Source: Affinundibacterium nitidum
Lineage (GTDB): Bacteria > Pseudomonadota > Gammaproteobacteria > Burkholderiales > Burkholderiaceae_D
Length of the DNA stretch: 64,000 bases
NCBI RefSeq assembly: GCF_014284155.1
Contig: NZ_JACOFZ010000002.1
Location: 1-64,000 of the forward strand
Direction of reading: 5' to 3'
Below the pieces are notes generated by a model, which was given only the letters and a program-made list of their open reading frames with translations, did not search any database and had not been told where the DNA came from. The translations under genes were made by a program, and so were the position numbers. Positions 56,707 to 64,000 of the stretch are shown in pieces (the first letter of the stretch is position 1; each line of letters starts with the position of its first letter).

Positions 56707-57186
56707 ATGATTATGCCGCAAACTCAAGCAACAGCAGCAAGCCCAAATCCATTACATATTCTGTTAGTGGACGATGACGAGTTTTTACTCGATCTGATGA
56801 AGGATACTTTGCTCGATCTTGGCGCTACTACGGTAGTCCTTGCCCGCAATGGTATTGAAGGACTTAAGCTTTTTAAGCAAGCTAGTCCAAAACCCAATCT
56901 CATTATCTGTGATTTGTGCATGCCACAACTTGGGGGTATGGAATTACTCAGCCATTTATCCCGCGAAGCTTGCCAAGCTGAAGTCTTGATCATGTCGGGC
57001 CACAACCTTACCCCCCCCAAAGACCAACATTGGAACTTGTCGAATTACAGCGGTCCAGTGCTCAATCTGGCAGAGAAACTGGCTCGCATTCAAGGGATCA
57101 AGGTGCGCGCCACCTTTGAAAAGCCAATTACACGCATCAAAGTGGTCGACATGCTCAAAGCAGTCGGCTTTGACGTCAAAGAGTAA
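56707..57186 (+). CDS. stand-alone response regulator receiver
   Basis: A 159-residue receiver: acidic pocket LVDDDEF, phospho-acceptor Asp in ICDLCMPQLGG, Ser in LIMSGHN and Lys in FEKPITR. A ~20-residue insertion (LTPPKDQHWNLSNYSG) lies between beta-4 and beta-5, longer than in CheY. There is no output domain. It is similar to the receiver at 28536 in the peptide region, so the two may serve different arms of one signalling family. Begins with ATGATTATG; either ATG could be used. Confidence 0.82.
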   Translation: MIMPQTQATAASPNPLHILLVDDDEFLLDLMKDTLLDLGATTVVLARNGIEGLKLFKQASPKPNLIICDLCMPQLGGMELLSHLSREACQAEVLIMSGHNLTPPKDQHWNLSNYSGPVLNLAEKLARIQGIKVRATFEKPITRIKVVDMLKAVGFDVKE

Positions 57187-57227
57187 ATTTTTCTATTTGT
57201 ACCAATTTACGCCGAACGAAAGCAATC

Positions 57228-57593
57228 ATGATTCTTGGCCTTCGCACTAGTATCTATCCCGTCAGTGATCTGACCGCCGCCAAAACTTGGTATAGCTCTG
57301 TACTGGGAGTTGCCCCTTATTTTGATGAGCCATTCTATGTTGGCTTCACCGTTGGTGGTTTTGAGCTTGGTTTAATTCCTGATGGCACTTCTAGCGTCGA
57401 TGGATGCCAGGCGCTATGGGGTGTAGCGAATGCAGAACAAGCGATGCAACAACTTCTCAGCCTCGGCGCACATGAAGTCGAAGCGGTGACCGAAGTCGGC
57501 GGCGGCATCAAAGTCGCTTCTGTACGCGATCCTTTTGGTAACCGCTTTAGTATTATCGAAAACCCTCACTTTGACGTCTCAGCAGTCAGGTAG
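57228..57593 (+). CDS. VOC-family (glyoxalase/bleomycin resistance-like) protein
   Basis: A 121-residue single VOC module pair: LGLRTSIYPVSDLTAAKTWYSSVLGVAPY begins the first beta-alpha-beta-beta-beta unit and VRDPFGNRFSIIENP ends the second. Metal-binding candidates are few, with Glu in FSIIENP and no matching His at the start, so it may bind ligand without catalysis. Lies 41 bp after the receiver gene and could share its transcript. Confidence 0.8.
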   Translation: MILGLRTSIYPVSDLTAAKTWYSSVLGVAPYFDEPFYVGFTVGGFELGLIPDGTSSVDGCQALWGVANAEQAMQQLLSLGAHEVEAVTEVGGGIKVASVRDPFGNRFSIIENPHFDVSAVR

Positions 57594-57608
57594 TAAGCAA
57601 AAACAGTC

Positions 57609-58553
57609 TTACTCAAAACTGGTCTTAGTTCGAGAAAATTCAATTAATTTATCGTCATTTTTGAACAAAGGCGAGTTTCGTTCAGAATATTCTCGCAACA
57701 AATTCCATACTACACGTACACGCTGTAAACGATAAAGATCTACTGGCGCGACGAGCCAGAATGAACGCTCAGCGTGGAAGCGATCTTCCAGCACCGGCAC
57801 CAAATTATGATGATTGCGTACTGCATAAGGTGGAGCTAAGACTAGGCCTAAGCCCATTGCAGCGGCTTCACATTGCGCCATCATGCCAGTACAACATAAA
57901 CGGCGACGCGGTGTAAATCCAAGCTCTTCAAAGAAATTCAATTCACTACTTGCCAAACGGTCTTGCACGTAGTCGACAAACTCATGATGAGCAATATCAG
58001 CGTGCTCACGAATTGGCGGATGACGGGCCAAGTATTCCTTCGAACCGTAAAGGTATAAACGAAAGGTCGCCAATTTGGCCACCATATAACGTCCAGTGCT
58101 AGGTGGATCGAGCATGACCCCAATATCAGCTTCACGATTCGCCAAATTGGCGAAGCGCGGCAATAACAAGAGATCAATATTAAGATCAGGGTGCTCTCTC
58201 AACAGCGCGACCAACATTGGCGCTACCACTTGTGTACCAAAAATCTCTGGGGCACCAAGTCGCACCAAACCGCGCGCCGACACTTGGATACCAGCCAATT
58301 GCTCTGTCGCCGCTAAGGCTGCGCTCTCCATCGCTTCCGCATGTGGCAGTAGGCTTAACCCCATTTCTGTCAGTTGATAGCCCTCGCGACTACGGTCAAA
58401 CAAGGTCGTCCCAAGTTGTTGTTCCAAACGGTCAATACGACGCGCCACCGTCGTATGCTCCACAGATAATCGTCGGGAGGTACCAGATAGCGTTCCAGAG
58501 CGGGCCAACTCGAGGAAAAAGCGTAAATCGGTCCATTCAGGCAGGGTCGTCAT
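57609..58553 (-). CDS. LysR-family transcriptional regulator
   Basis: About 314 residues. Winged helix-turn-helix at the N-terminus (LRFFLELARSGTLSGTSRRLSVEHTTVARRIDRLE), then the periplasmic-binding-protein-like effector domain. The ATG at 58553 has AAGGTG six bases before it. It stands back to back with the TonB-receptor gene across a 270-bp gap, so it most likely controls the receptor/hydrolase/transporter genes. The effector is unknown. Confidence 0.9.
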   Translation of the reverse strand: MTTLPEWTDLRFFLELARSGTLSGTSRRLSVEHTTVARRIDRLEQQLGTTLFDRSREGYQLTEMGLSLLPHAEAMESAALAATEQLAGIQVSARGLVRLGAPEIFGTQVVAPMLVALLREHPDLNIDLLLLPRFANLANREADIGVMLDPPSTGRYMVAKLATFRLYLYGSKEYLARHPPIREHADIAHHEFVDYVQDRLASSELNFFEELGFTPRRRLCCTGMMAQCEAAAMGLGLVLAPPYAVRNHHNLVPVLEDRFHAERSFWLVAPVDLYRLQRVRVVWNLLREYSERNSPLFKNDDKLIEFSRTKTSFE

Positions 58554-58823
58554 GTGTTCACCTTGTGCATCAAAACTCAATCAGTTCGAGAATGTACTCA
58601 ATTTACCACGCCAACACACCAAAAACGCAACAAAAAGCCGGAAAACAACAGCTCATAAAATTACAAATTTCTTTTTAATTCATACACTTAATATTAGATG
58701 TGCATTAATGCACAGAGATTGGGCAAGTTCTCATCTTTCATAACAATTTGAATGCGTCCACACTGCGAACCCATATGCGACTTTGAGCGCATACGTTTTT
58801 CAAACAATAAAATGGAGACCACC

Positions 58824-61100
58824 ATGCGTTCACAAAAGAACATCAACTTGCTTTTCCGTCGCACCGCCATCGCCCTTGTCGCCGCTTCCGGCTTGAACGT
58901 GCAATTCGCTTATGCGCAAAGTTCAGATCAAGCTAAAGCGAGTGCAGACAATACAGAACCCAAAGTCGTCACCGTGACCGCCCGCCGCCGCGAAGAAACA
59001 CTGAAAGATGTGCCTGTCTCCGTGACGGAAATCGGTTCAGATCAGTTATCCAAAAACGGTATCCCTGATATCACAAGCATCTCCCAACTTTTGCCAAGTA
59101 CAACACTCTCTGCCTCTCGCGGCACCAACAGCACGTTGACAGCGTTCATGCGTGGTGTAGGTCAACAAGATCCAGTTGCCGGTTTTGAATCCGGTGTTGG
59201 CATCTATCTTGATGATATTTACTTGGCTCGCCCACAAGGTGCAGTTGCCGATATCTATGATGTCGAACGCGTCGAAGTTTTGCGTGGCCCACAAGGTACT
59301 CTATATGGCCGCAATACGATTGGCGGCGCGGTCAAATACATTACGCGCAAGCTTGGTCCTAATACGGACGTTCGCCTTAAAACAAGCCTAGGCACTTATG
59401 GACAAGCTGATGGCATGATCACTGCAGGCATTCCAGTTTCTGACACTGTACGCGTCGGCGCAGCTTTAGCGAAATTCACACGCAACGGTTTCGGCAAAGA
59501 TTTAGCCACTGGCCAAGACAACTACAACAAAGACATCACAGCAGCGCGCCTGAGCGCTGAATTTACTCCAAATAGTGATTTGTTTATTCGTATTGCTGCT
59601 GATACAACGCAAGATGATTCCAATGCCAAGCATGGTCATCGCTTAACAGTCGGCAAGATCAGCAATGCGCCTATCCTTGATAATGTCTATGACTCACGCG
59701 CCAATCTCAATTCAGTACTCGGACATCCACAACAAGTGACGCAAAGCGGCGCATCGGCTTTACTCGAGTGGCGCTTGAACAATGAACTCACATTCAAATC
59801 GATTACTGCGTCACGTCACGATACGTCGTATGCGCCTATCGATTTCGATTCATTGAATAAAGTTGATTTTGACGTGCCAGCGATCTACAAAAATCGTCAA
59901 ACTAGCCAAGAATTCCAGTTAGCTTTCAACACCAAAGCAGTACAAGGCTTGGCCGGCGTTTACTATATCGATGCTAATGCTTACAATAAATTTGACGTGC
60001 GCTTGCTGGGTACATCAACCTTTACCCAAGGTGATGTTGACACTAAAGCTTGGGCAGCCTTTGCAGATGCAAGTATGGATCTAAGCGATACAGTAAGTCT
60101 CTCTGCTGGTGGTCGTTATACAGTTGACCAACGCCAAGCTGCAATTTTGCGTCAGATCTACTTAGGAACAGCGGGCTCTCCGGCACTGGGAAATCCTAGT
60201 GCCGTCTTATTCCGCACCGACACTAATTTGAGCAAAAATGATCTTGACCGCACCGACAAAAAATTTACGCCACGTGTCTCCTTGAGCTGGAAAGCCACAC
60301 CTGAGCAGAGCCTCTATGCATCATGGTCCGAAGGCTTCAAAGGTGGTGGTTTCGATCCACGTTTAAATATTGTCGGTACCAAGTTATCACTCGACAAAGC
60401 CAAGAAAGGTTTCGAGCCAGAGTCGATCAAAACATTGGAATTAGGTTTGAAATCAGAATTTGATCATGGCCGCATTTTTACCAACGCTGCTCTTTTCCAT
60501 AGCGACTATCGCGACGTACAAATTCCTGGATCGATCGCCATCGATACCAATGGTGACGGTAAAGATGATAGCTTCGCTGGTGTAGTAACCAATGCAGGTA
60601 AGGCCAAAATCGATGGTTTGGAACTCGAAGCAGTTGCTAAACTCAGTGACAACTTCCGTCTTTCCGGCATGTATAGCTACATTGACGCCAAATACACACA
60701 ATTTATTGGTGCCACTGGTGCTGACGTAAGTGCGCAACGCGTATTCCAAAATACACCACGCAACTCCGGCAATATTCGCGGAACTTATGATTTCGAGTTA
60801 CCTGTGATGGGTCGTAATGGCAAATTGAGCTTAATCGCGAGTCTCACGCATCGCGGTAAAACTTATCAATTCGAAACACCAAACCCAATTTTGGATCAAG
60901 CAGCTTATCGCTTGTGGGATGCCAGCGTCGTTTGGACTAGCAGCGACAACAACTTACGCGTCGGTTTGCATGGCAAGAATCTCAACGATGCGCGCTACAA
61001 AGTCGCAGGCTACTTCTTCCCAACTTTGGGTGAGGGTAGTGTGACTGCGTTCTACGGCAATCCACGTACTGTAACCGCAACCTTGGAATATCGTTTCTAA
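58824..61100 (+). CDS. TonB-dependent outer-membrane receptor
   Basis: About 758 residues. A signal peptide (FRRTAIALVAASGLNVQFAYA) precedes the plug domain with VTVTARRREETLKDVPVSV, a TonB-box-like start, and GIYLDDIYLARPQGAVADIY…VEVLRGPQGTLYGRNTIGGAV, then a 22-strand barrel ending in an aromatic residue (LEYRF). GGAG lies six bases before the ATG at 58824. The substrate is probably a bulky organic compound, not clearly iron or B12; the following esterase-like hydrolase and ABC transporter support uptake and breakdown of such a molecule. Confidence 0.92.
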   Translation: MRSQKNINLLFRRTAIALVAASGLNVQFAYAQSSDQAKASADNTEPKVVTVTARRREETLKDVPVSVTEIGSDQLSKNGIPDITSISQLLPSTTLSASRGTNSTLTAFMRGVGQQDPVAGFESGVGIYLDDIYLARPQGAVADIYDVERVEVLRGPQGTLYGRNTIGGAVKYITRKLGPNTDVRLKTSLGTYGQADGMITAGIPVSDTVRVGAALAKFTRNGFGKDLATGQDNYNKDITAARLSAEFTPNSDLFIRIAADTTQDDSNAKHGHRLTVGKISNAPILDNVYDSRANLNSVLGHPQQVTQSGASALLEWRLNNELTFKSITASRHDTSYAPIDFDSLNKVDFDVPAIYKNRQTSQEFQLAFNTKAVQGLAGVYYIDANAYNKFDVRLLGTSTFTQGDVDTKAWAAFADASMDLSDTVSLSAGGRYTVDQRQAAILRQIYLGTAGSPALGNPSAVLFRTDTNLSKNDLDRTDKKFTPRVSLSWKATPEQSLYASWSEGFKGGGFDPRLNIVGTKLSLDKAKKGFEPESIKTLELGLKSEFDHGRIFTNAALFHSDYRDVQIPGSIAIDTNGDGKDDSFAGVVTNAGKAKIDGLELEAVAKLSDNFRLSGMYSYIDAKYTQFIGATGADVSAQRVFQNTPRNSGNIRGTYDFELPVMGRNGKLSLIASLTHRGKTYQFETPNPILDQAAYRLWDASVVWTSSDNNLRVGLHGKNLNDARYKVAGYFFPTLGEGSVTAFYGNPRTVTATLEYRF

Positions 61101-61139
61101 GCTCTCGACGATACTTTAGGGAAGCACTCCGGTGAGGGG

Positions 61140-61168
61140 CCGGCCAGTTTCTGGGGAGATCTGGCCGG
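61140..61168. other. stem-loop after the TonB receptor gene
   Basis: CCGGCCAG / CTGGCCGG stem with a 12-13-base loop, 40 bp after the receptor stop and 70 bp before the hydrolase start. It has no U run, so it may stabilise the receptor mRNA or cause partial termination. Confidence 0.5.
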
Positions 61169-61237
61169 TAGTCCTCTGTGCTCTCATGTTTACGACTTTT
61201 CCCCACCCCGAATCTCTTTTCAAACAGGATATTTGCC

Positions 61238-62110
61238 GTGGCCACTTTTAATGAAATTTACTTCCATAGCGACGATGGCCTCGCACTGTACGCAAGGGAT
61301 TACGCCGCCATAGGAAGCAAAGCCAAGTGCCCAATTATTTGCATCCATGGACTCACACGTAACTCTTCTGACTTCGAAGAGCTAGCACCTTGGCTAACGG
61401 AACAAGGTCGCCGTGTAATCGCTGTGGACGTGCGTGGACGCGGCAATTCGGCCCATGACAGCAATACTGATAATTACAATCCAGCGGTATATGCAAAGGA
61501 CGTGGCATGCTTAATGCATCAACTAGGAATTGCACGTGCGGTCTTTATTGGGACTTCCATGGGTGGCATTACGACTATGACGGTCGCGCTGCAAAACCTG
61601 AAGCTGATTGTCGCCGCAGTACTTAACGATGTCGGCCCTATCCTCTCCGAGACTGGCTTAAAGCGAATTGCCGGCTACGCTGGGAAAAACCGAACATTGA
61701 GTACCCTTGCTGAAGCGGCAGAATATGTGAAAGGTATTAATCAACACGCATTCCCCAATAATGACGACGCTGAATGGTTGAAATGGGCGAAACGTGCGTT
61801 TACCCAAAATCAAACAGGCGAATATGTGCCGCGTTATGACCCCAATATCGCTTTACCACTGCAGAACGGCAAACTAAAGGCTGAATCTTTCTGGGCCAAA
61901 CTGGCGTTCAAGAGGCTCGCTAAAAATCGTCCTACTCTTCTGATTCGCGGTAGCATTTCTGATTTGATTGAACCGAGCCAAGCAGCTTATATGCGAACCG
62001 TCGCACCGAAATTGCGTTATGCTGAGGTTGCTCACATCGGTCATGCACCAATGTTGACCGAGAGTGCGGCGCAAGACGCCTTACGCGCCTTTTTGCACGA
62101 TTGCGATTAG
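61238..62110 (+). CDS. alpha/beta hydrolase
   Basis: About 290 residues. Oxyanion-hole segment IHGLTRNSSDFEELAPWL, nucleophile elbow GTSMGG (Ser), a late catalytic His in VAHIGHAPML and the usual acid in a strand before it. Resembles enol-lactonase/epoxide-hydrolase-type enzymes that cleave esters or lactones. The likely start is the GTG at 61238, which has AGGA eight bases upstream; another GTG at 61178 opens the same frame. Placed between a TonB receptor and an ABC transporter on the same strand, it probably hydrolyses the imported compound. Confidence 0.82.
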   Translation: MATFNEIYFHSDDGLALYARDYAAIGSKAKCPIICIHGLTRNSSDFEELAPWLTEQGRRVIAVDVRGRGNSAHDSNTDNYNPAVYAKDVACLMHQLGIARAVFIGTSMGGITTMTVALQNLKLIVAAVLNDVGPILSETGLKRIAGYAGKNRTLSTLAEAAEYVKGINQHAFPNNDDAEWLKWAKRAFTQNQTGEYVPRYDPNIALPLQNGKLKAESFWAKLAFKRLAKNRPTLLIRGSISDLIEPSQAAYMRTVAPKLRYAEVAHIGHAPMLTESAAQDALRAFLHDCD

Positions 62111-62183
62111 GCTCTACCGAAAAAAAACAAAATAATTAAATTCATCTTAATAACCGCTAAATCCCCAAATAGCAGGAGACACC

Positions 62184-63404
62184 ATGAAACTAGCTTTCTC
62201 ATCCGGTCCAAGTTGCCGCCCTCGCCTGACATTAATGGCATTACCGTTCTTACTCGCCTTTAGCGCGACTACCATCGCCCAGGCGCAAGATCTTAAAATC
62301 GCCCTCATTACCGGAAAAACAGGTGTCCTAGAATCGTACGCCAAAGAAACCGAAACTGGTTTTATGATGGGTTTGGAGTACCTGACTGGTGGCAAGATGG
62401 AAATCAATGGCCGCAAGCTCAAAGTCATTATTAAGGACGATCAAAGTAAACCCGATATCGCTCGTACTCTTTTGGCAGAGGCCTACGGTGATGATAAAGT
62501 GGATCTCGCGGTAGGAACGACTTCATCAGGCGCCGCACTAGCGATGCTGCCGGTCGCTGCGGAATATAAAAAAATATTGTTGGTCGAACCCGCTGTTGCG
62601 GATGCGATTACTGGTGACAAATGGAATCGCTACATTTTCCGCACTAGTCGCAATTCTATGCAAGATGGTTTAGCCGCCGCTAGTACTATCAAAGGTGGCG
62701 GCAGCATTGCTTTCCTGACCCAGGATAATGCCTTTGGTCGTGATGCCGTAAAAGCGGCGAAGGAGTCTTTGACCATGGTCGGCAGCAAAGCGAATGTCGC
62801 CCATGAAGAGTACGCTGCTCCTAATACCACCGACTTCACCGCAGCGGCACAACGAATCTTCGAAGCACTAAAGAACAAACCTGAGCCACGGGTTTTACAA
62901 ATCGTCTGGGCGGGTCCGAATCCTATGAGCAAATTGGCAGAAATGAAACCCGAGCGATTTGGCATTGCCCTTGCTCCCGGTGGCAACATCTTGCCCATCA
63001 TGAAAACATGGAAAGCTTATGCTGGCACCCAAGGTACGATATTTTATTACTACGATTTCCCCAAAAACAAAATGAATGATTGGCTCGTTGCAGAACATAA
63101 CAAACGCTACAAAGCACCACCGGATATGTTCACGGCGGGAGGCTTCTCTGCTGCGAGTGCGGTGTACACAGCGCTAAGCAAAGCGAAATCAAGCGACACG
63201 GAAAAATTGATCACCGCCATGGAAGGCATGGAATTTGACACTCCAAAAGGAAAGATGAACTTCCGCAAAGAAGATCATCAGGCACTGCAAGTGATGTACC
63301 ACTTCAAGATCAAGAAAGAGCAAAAAAATGAATGGGATCTGCTGGAACTGGTTCGTGAAATTCCGGTCACAGATATCCCAGTCCCAGTCAAAAATAAACG
63401 CTAA
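62184..63404 (+). CDS. ABC transporter substrate-binding protein, LivK type
   Basis: A 406-residue periplasmic solute receptor with a signal peptide (LMALPFLLAFSATTIAQA) followed by the two-lobe type I fold typical of branched-chain amino acid and aromatic-acid receptors: LKIALITGKTGVLESYAKETETGF, VDLAVGTTSSGAALAMLPVA and GSIAFLTQDNAFGRD. Members of this branch bind many carboxylic and aromatic acids, so the ligand cannot be fixed. Operon with the ATPase gene that starts 41 bp later. Confidence 0.88.
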   Translation: MKLAFSSGPSCRPRLTLMALPFLLAFSATTIAQAQDLKIALITGKTGVLESYAKETETGFMMGLEYLTGGKMEINGRKLKVIIKDDQSKPDIARTLLAEAYGDDKVDLAVGTTSSGAALAMLPVAAEYKKILLVEPAVADAITGDKWNRYIFRTSRNSMQDGLAAASTIKGGGSIAFLTQDNAFGRDAVKAAKESLTMVGSKANVAHEEYAAPNTTDFTAAAQRIFEALKNKPEPRVLQIVWAGPNPMSKLAEMKPERFGIALAPGGNILPIMKTWKAYAGTQGTIFYYYDFPKNKMNDWLVAEHNKRYKAPPDMFTAGGFSAASAVYTALSKAKSSDTEKLITAMEGMEFDTPKGKMNFRKEDHQALQVMYHFKIKKEQKNEWDLLELVREIPVTDIPVPVKNKR

Positions 63405-63445
63405 GCATCACTTTCTGCATCTCGAATCACGACATTGAAGTAATT

Positions 63446-64000
63446 ATGATTGCACCACAATTTGCAACAGCACAGGCAGTAACCGTAGTAGAAAACAAAC
63501 CGAAACAAGTTACGCTATCTTCGCGTGATCTCAGCATCCGTTTCGGTGGACACATCGCGGTCAATCAAGTCAGTGCAGATTTTCATGCCGGAGAATTGAC
63601 CGTGATCGTTGGCCCGAACGGCGCGGGAAAGACCACTTACTTCAACCTGCTATCAGGTCAACTTATGGCAAGCACTGGTCAAATTCGTTTGGGTGAACAC
63701 GATATTACGCAATTAGGCGCAGCAGCGCGTACGCAAATGGGCATCGGCCGTGGCTTTCAATTGACTAACTTATTCCCGCACTTAAGTGTATTGGAAAATG
63801 TGCGCCTCGCCGCCCAGAGTAGAGCAAACAAAGGCTTTCGCTTATTTTCAATTTGGTCCGATCATGCCGAACTGATTGAAAGAGCTGAAGCTTGTTTACA
63901 GCAGGTTTCTCTTTACCATCGTCGACACGAGCAAACAGCCATCTTGTCTCACGGCGATAAACGCAAGCTCGAAGTTGCCTTAATGTTGGCGCTGGAGCCA
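63446..64000 (+). CDS. ABC transporter ATPase, LivG type (incomplete at window edge)
   Basis: The first ~185 residues of an ATPase of the branched-chain-type transporter that partners the preceding binding protein. Walker A GPNGAGKTT, Q-loop region RGFQLTNLFPHLSVLENVRL and signature LSHGDKRKLEVAL are visible; the end lies outside the window. The LSHGDKRKLEVAL wording is common in LivG- and urea-type (UrtD) ATPases. Permease genes probably follow to the right. Confidence 0.9.
   Translation, partial: MIAPQFATAQAVTVVENKPKQVTLSSRDLSIRFGGHIAVNQVSADFHAGELTVIVGPNGAGKTTYFNLLSGQLMASTGQIRLGEHDITQLGAAARTQMGIGRGFQLTNLFPHLSVLENVRLAAQSRANKGFRLFSIWSDHAELIERAEACLQQVSLYHRRHEQTAILSHGDKRKLEVALMLALEP

Overview
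The window looks like a chromosomal segment of a betaproteobacterium of the order Burkholderiales, probably Oxalobacteraceae and close to Undibacterium. I infer this from the rpsU–yqeY–dnaG–rpoD order, the glnA–DUF4124–ntrB–ntrC block, the NAD-linked soluble formate dehydrogenase, the very long Lys/Ala-rich N-terminus of RpoD and the moderate base composition. No database search was possible.

Housekeeping and metabolism occupy the flanks. Positions 471-8262 hold a FAD-dependent dehydrogenase, an HDOD protein and the nitrogen block ntrC–ntrB–DUF4124–glnA, with a clear sigma-54 promoter and an NtrC site in front of glnA. Positions 8475-13466 encode a NuoE/NuoF fusion, FdsA and a rhodanese-like protein (formate oxidation). 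Positions 13512-18080 hold YceI, an M28/glutaminyl-cyclase-like enzyme and a DUF4214/glycosidase-like lipoprotein. Positions 18089-24657 hold msbA, an O-antigen-ligase-like gene and dnaE. From 41598 to 57593 come trhO, two exported proteins, pirin, gluQ, rhlE, a CAU tRNA, rpoD, dnaG, yqeY, rpsU, a YhiN-type flavoprotein, ybiB, a response regulator and a VOC protein. The right end (57609-64000) is a LysR / TonB receptor / alpha-beta hydrolase / branched-chain-type ABC transporter locus that runs out of the window.

The outstanding region is 24.8-41.4 kb. It holds what I interpret as an uncharacterised lanthipeptide-type RiPP system with split enzymes: a 92-residue precursor carrying two identical 13-residue Thr/Cys cores, then an aminoglycoside-phosphotransferase-like kinase, a HopA1-family lyase and a LanC/LanM-type zinc cyclase, the last three joined by 4-bp stop/start overlaps. 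A kinase plus HopA1 pair is the signature of class V lanthipeptides and thioviridamide-type RiPPs, known mainly from actinomycetes. Here it is joined to a separate, catalytically complete cyclase. Around it sit a nitrilase-fold protein, three paralogous membrane kinase–TPR proteins (two with a lost DFG aspartate, so probably pseudokinases), a tryptophan-halogenase-like flavoprotein, a stand-alone receiver and an FHA-domain sigma-54 activator.

The regulatory DNA ties these parts together. I find a perfect sigma-54 promoter in front of the flavoprotein, a near-perfect one in front of the precursor gene and a plausible one in front of the FHA regulator. A TACGTGTAA motif recurs in the regulator's upstream region and in front of the first kinase gene. 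A plausible model is that membrane kinase/pseudokinase proteins feed a phospho-signal to the FHA activator, which switches on precursor and tailoring genes at sigma-54 promoters. No dedicated exporter or leader peptidase is visible in the window.
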